DNA of 6,134 bases, from positions 1 through 6,134 of the forward strand of contig WQWK01000128.1 of NCBI GenBank assembly GCA_009785395.1. Direction: 5' to 3'. This DNA comes from Conexibacteraceae bacterium (GTDB lineage: Bacteria > Actinomycetota > Thermoleophilia > Solirubrobacterales > Solirubrobacteraceae). Shown piece after piece: positions 4,967 to 6,134 of this stretch (positions are counted from its first letter, which is position 1; each line of letters starts with the position of its first letter). The translations under genes and the position numbers were made by a program. Below the pieces are notes generated by a model. The model did not search any database, had not been told where the DNA came from, and saw only the letters and a program-made list of their open reading frames with translations.

Positions 4967-6134
4967 TCAAGGCCCCGTCGTCGTCGGCGGCGGCGTCGTG
5001 GTCGTGGTCGTCGTGGTGGTGGTGGTGGTGGTCGTCGTCGTCGTCGTCGTTGTCGTCGTCGGCGTGGTCGTGGTCGGCGTGGTCGTCGTGCCGCCCGGCA
5101 CGATCGGACCGCCCTTGGCGGTCGCGGCGCCGGCGTCTACGAGGCCATAGCCGTAATAGTTGTTGGGCTGGCCGGGGCCGAGCGGCCGCGCGGTGGCCTC
5201 AAGGCGGTCGAGGATCGCGGCCGGGGTCGGATCCCTGCCGATCACGCCACTGGCGATCACCATCGCGGCGGCTGCCGACACGTCAGGTGCGGCCATCGAG
5301 GTCCCGAACCACCCACCGGGAAGGCTGAACTGGCCCGGGTGCGACTGGTCGCTGAAGGTCATCTGGTAGACGTCGGGAAGCGTCCGGTTCGGATGGCAGA
5401 CCGAGCCCGGGACGGACACGGCATCGTCACCGCCTCCGGGCGCGACCAGGCTGAGACCCTTGCCGACGTCCGAGTAGTTGGCCAGGCAGCGGTCGATCGT
5501 GGTGGCGCCGACCGCGATCACGTCGGGCAGGGCGGCCGGATAGTCGATCGACCTGTCGTCGTCGTTGCCGGCCGCGGCTACGACCACCACACCATGATTG
5601 TGGGCATACACGATCGCGGAGGCGACGTCCGGGATCTGTGCGACGGTCGTCCCCGGCGAGAACTCGATGCTGAGGTTGATCACCTGGGCGCCCTGCTTGA
5701 CGGCATAGCGGATGCCGGCCGCGATTGTCGAGGAGTCGCCGTTGCCGTTGGCGTCGAGCACCCGTACCGGCATCACCGACGCGTCGTACGCGAGCCCGGC
5801 GAGCCCGAAGTGGTTGTTGGTCGATTCGGCGATGGTCCCGGCGACGAAGGTGCCGTGGCTCTCGCGGTCGAGTGGATCGGTGTTGGTGCAGCGGCCGGCC
5901 CGGATGCGGCCGGCGACGAGGTCGCAGGGATCAACGAACCTGGTGCGGTCGAAGTCAGGCGAGCGCCTGAACGTCTTCCAGTTGCGGAACGCGACGCCCG
6001 TGTCCACGACCGCGATGACGACGCCGCGCGCGCCGGGCCGGTGATCGCTGAACAGGTTGGCCCAGGCCTCTGGCGCGTTGACGCCGCTGCGGGGAAGGAA
6101 GTTCCATTGCAGCTTCTCCCAGCCCTTCGCCACG
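4967..6134 (-). CDS. Subtilisin-like serine protease (S8), N-terminus outside window
   Basis: A subtilase whose first codons lie beyond the right edge; the frame is open to the end. Counting from the first full codon (6133-6131), the catalytic triad is Asp44 (VIAVVDTGVAF), His93 (ESHGTFVAGT) and Ser279 (FGTSMAAPDVS), with the oxyanion Asn190 (AAAGNDDD). The visible start, KLQWNFLPRSGVNAPEAW, is the typical entry to the mature catalytic domain, so only a signal peptide and propeptide should be missing. Four cysteines (70, 82, 216, 246) could form disulfides. The domain ends at YGYGLVDAGAAT (about 327-338) and is followed by a Thr/Pro tail (349-386) ending PPPTTTGP. It is probably exported, and the tail may be O-glycosylated or span the cell wall. 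No sorting motif follows the tail. Confidence 0.93.
   Translation of the reverse strand, partial: VAKGWEKLQWNFLPRSGVNAPEAWANLFSDHRPGARGVVIAVVDTGVAFRNWKTFRRSPDFDRTRFVDPCDLVAGRIRAGRCTNTDPLDRESHGTFVAGTIAESTNNHFGLAGLAYDASVMPVRVLDANGNGDSSTIAAGIRYAVKQGAQVINLSIEFSPGTTVAQIPDVASAIVYAHNHGVVVVAAAGNDDDRSIDYPAALPDVIAVGATTIDRCLANYSDVGKGLSLVAPGGGDDAVSVPGSVCHPNRTLPDVYQMTFSDQSHPGQFSLPGGWFGTSMAAPDVSAAAAMVIASGVIGRDPTPAAILDRLEATARPLGPGQPNNYYGYGLVDAGAATAKGGPIVPGGTTTTPTTTTPTTTTTTTTTTTTTTTTTTTTTTPPPTTTGP
4976..5089 (-). repeat. Low-complexity Thr/Pro codon tract at the protease C-terminus
   Basis: The tract is almost entirely ACG and ACC triplets, with one ACA and scattered CCG. It encodes residues 349-386 of the protease, including 22 consecutive threonines at 4994-5059. 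Codon mixing shows it is not a pure trinucleotide repeat, but slippage-driven length change is likely. Confidence 0.9.

Noticed and set aside
6131..6133. GTG at the right edge as the protease start
   Set aside because: The following residues enter the mature catalytic domain directly, with no signal peptide or propeptide, and no ribosome site can be seen. The gene very likely continues past the window.

Overview
The window looks like the chromosome of a high-GC Gram-positive-type bacterium. Coding GC3 is very high, the gene order is rpmG-secE-nusG-rplK-rplA, and there is a secreted subtilase with a Thr/Pro tail. The best guess is an actinomycete relative such as a Thermoleophilia/Solirubrobacterales member. 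That placement is inferred from sequence style and is not proven.

Positions 1-1916 (minus strand) hold the conserved ribosomal/transcription/secretion cluster, read from right to left: rpmG (L33), secE, nusG, rplK (L11) and the start of rplA (L1, cut by the window edge). RplK and RplA form the L11/L1 pair of the ribosomal stalk base and L1 stalk. SecE is the translocase subunit and NusG the transcription elongation factor. A weak promoter candidate and several hairpins lie upstream of rpmG. The 108-nt gap before rplK holds a palindrome, a hairpin and a seven-codon mini-ORF with a perfect Shine-Dalgarno sequence.

Positions 2055-3089 (minus) encode a D-2-hydroxyacid dehydrogenase that carries an in-frame (GPGGG)n minisatellite between its two lobes. 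A 52-bp gap separates it from a divergent plus-strand cluster at 3142-4910. That cluster holds a six-helix GAP/LysE-like membrane protein, a calcineurin-type metallophosphoesterase only 3 nt downstream, and a 28-residue single-helix membrane protein 14 nt further on. Positions 4967-6134 (minus, convergent) hold the C-terminal part of a subtilisin-like protease ending in a Thr-rich tail; its N-terminus lies outside the window.

No mobile element, CRISPR array, tRNA or defence system is visible. The most unusual signal is a set of short direct duplications that straddle or follow the stop codons of three genes (secE, nusG and the dehydrogenase), together with the 15-bp coding minisatellite. They suggest recurrent short tandem duplication in this locus. 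The gene content is otherwise ordinary, and I see no convincing new multi-gene system.
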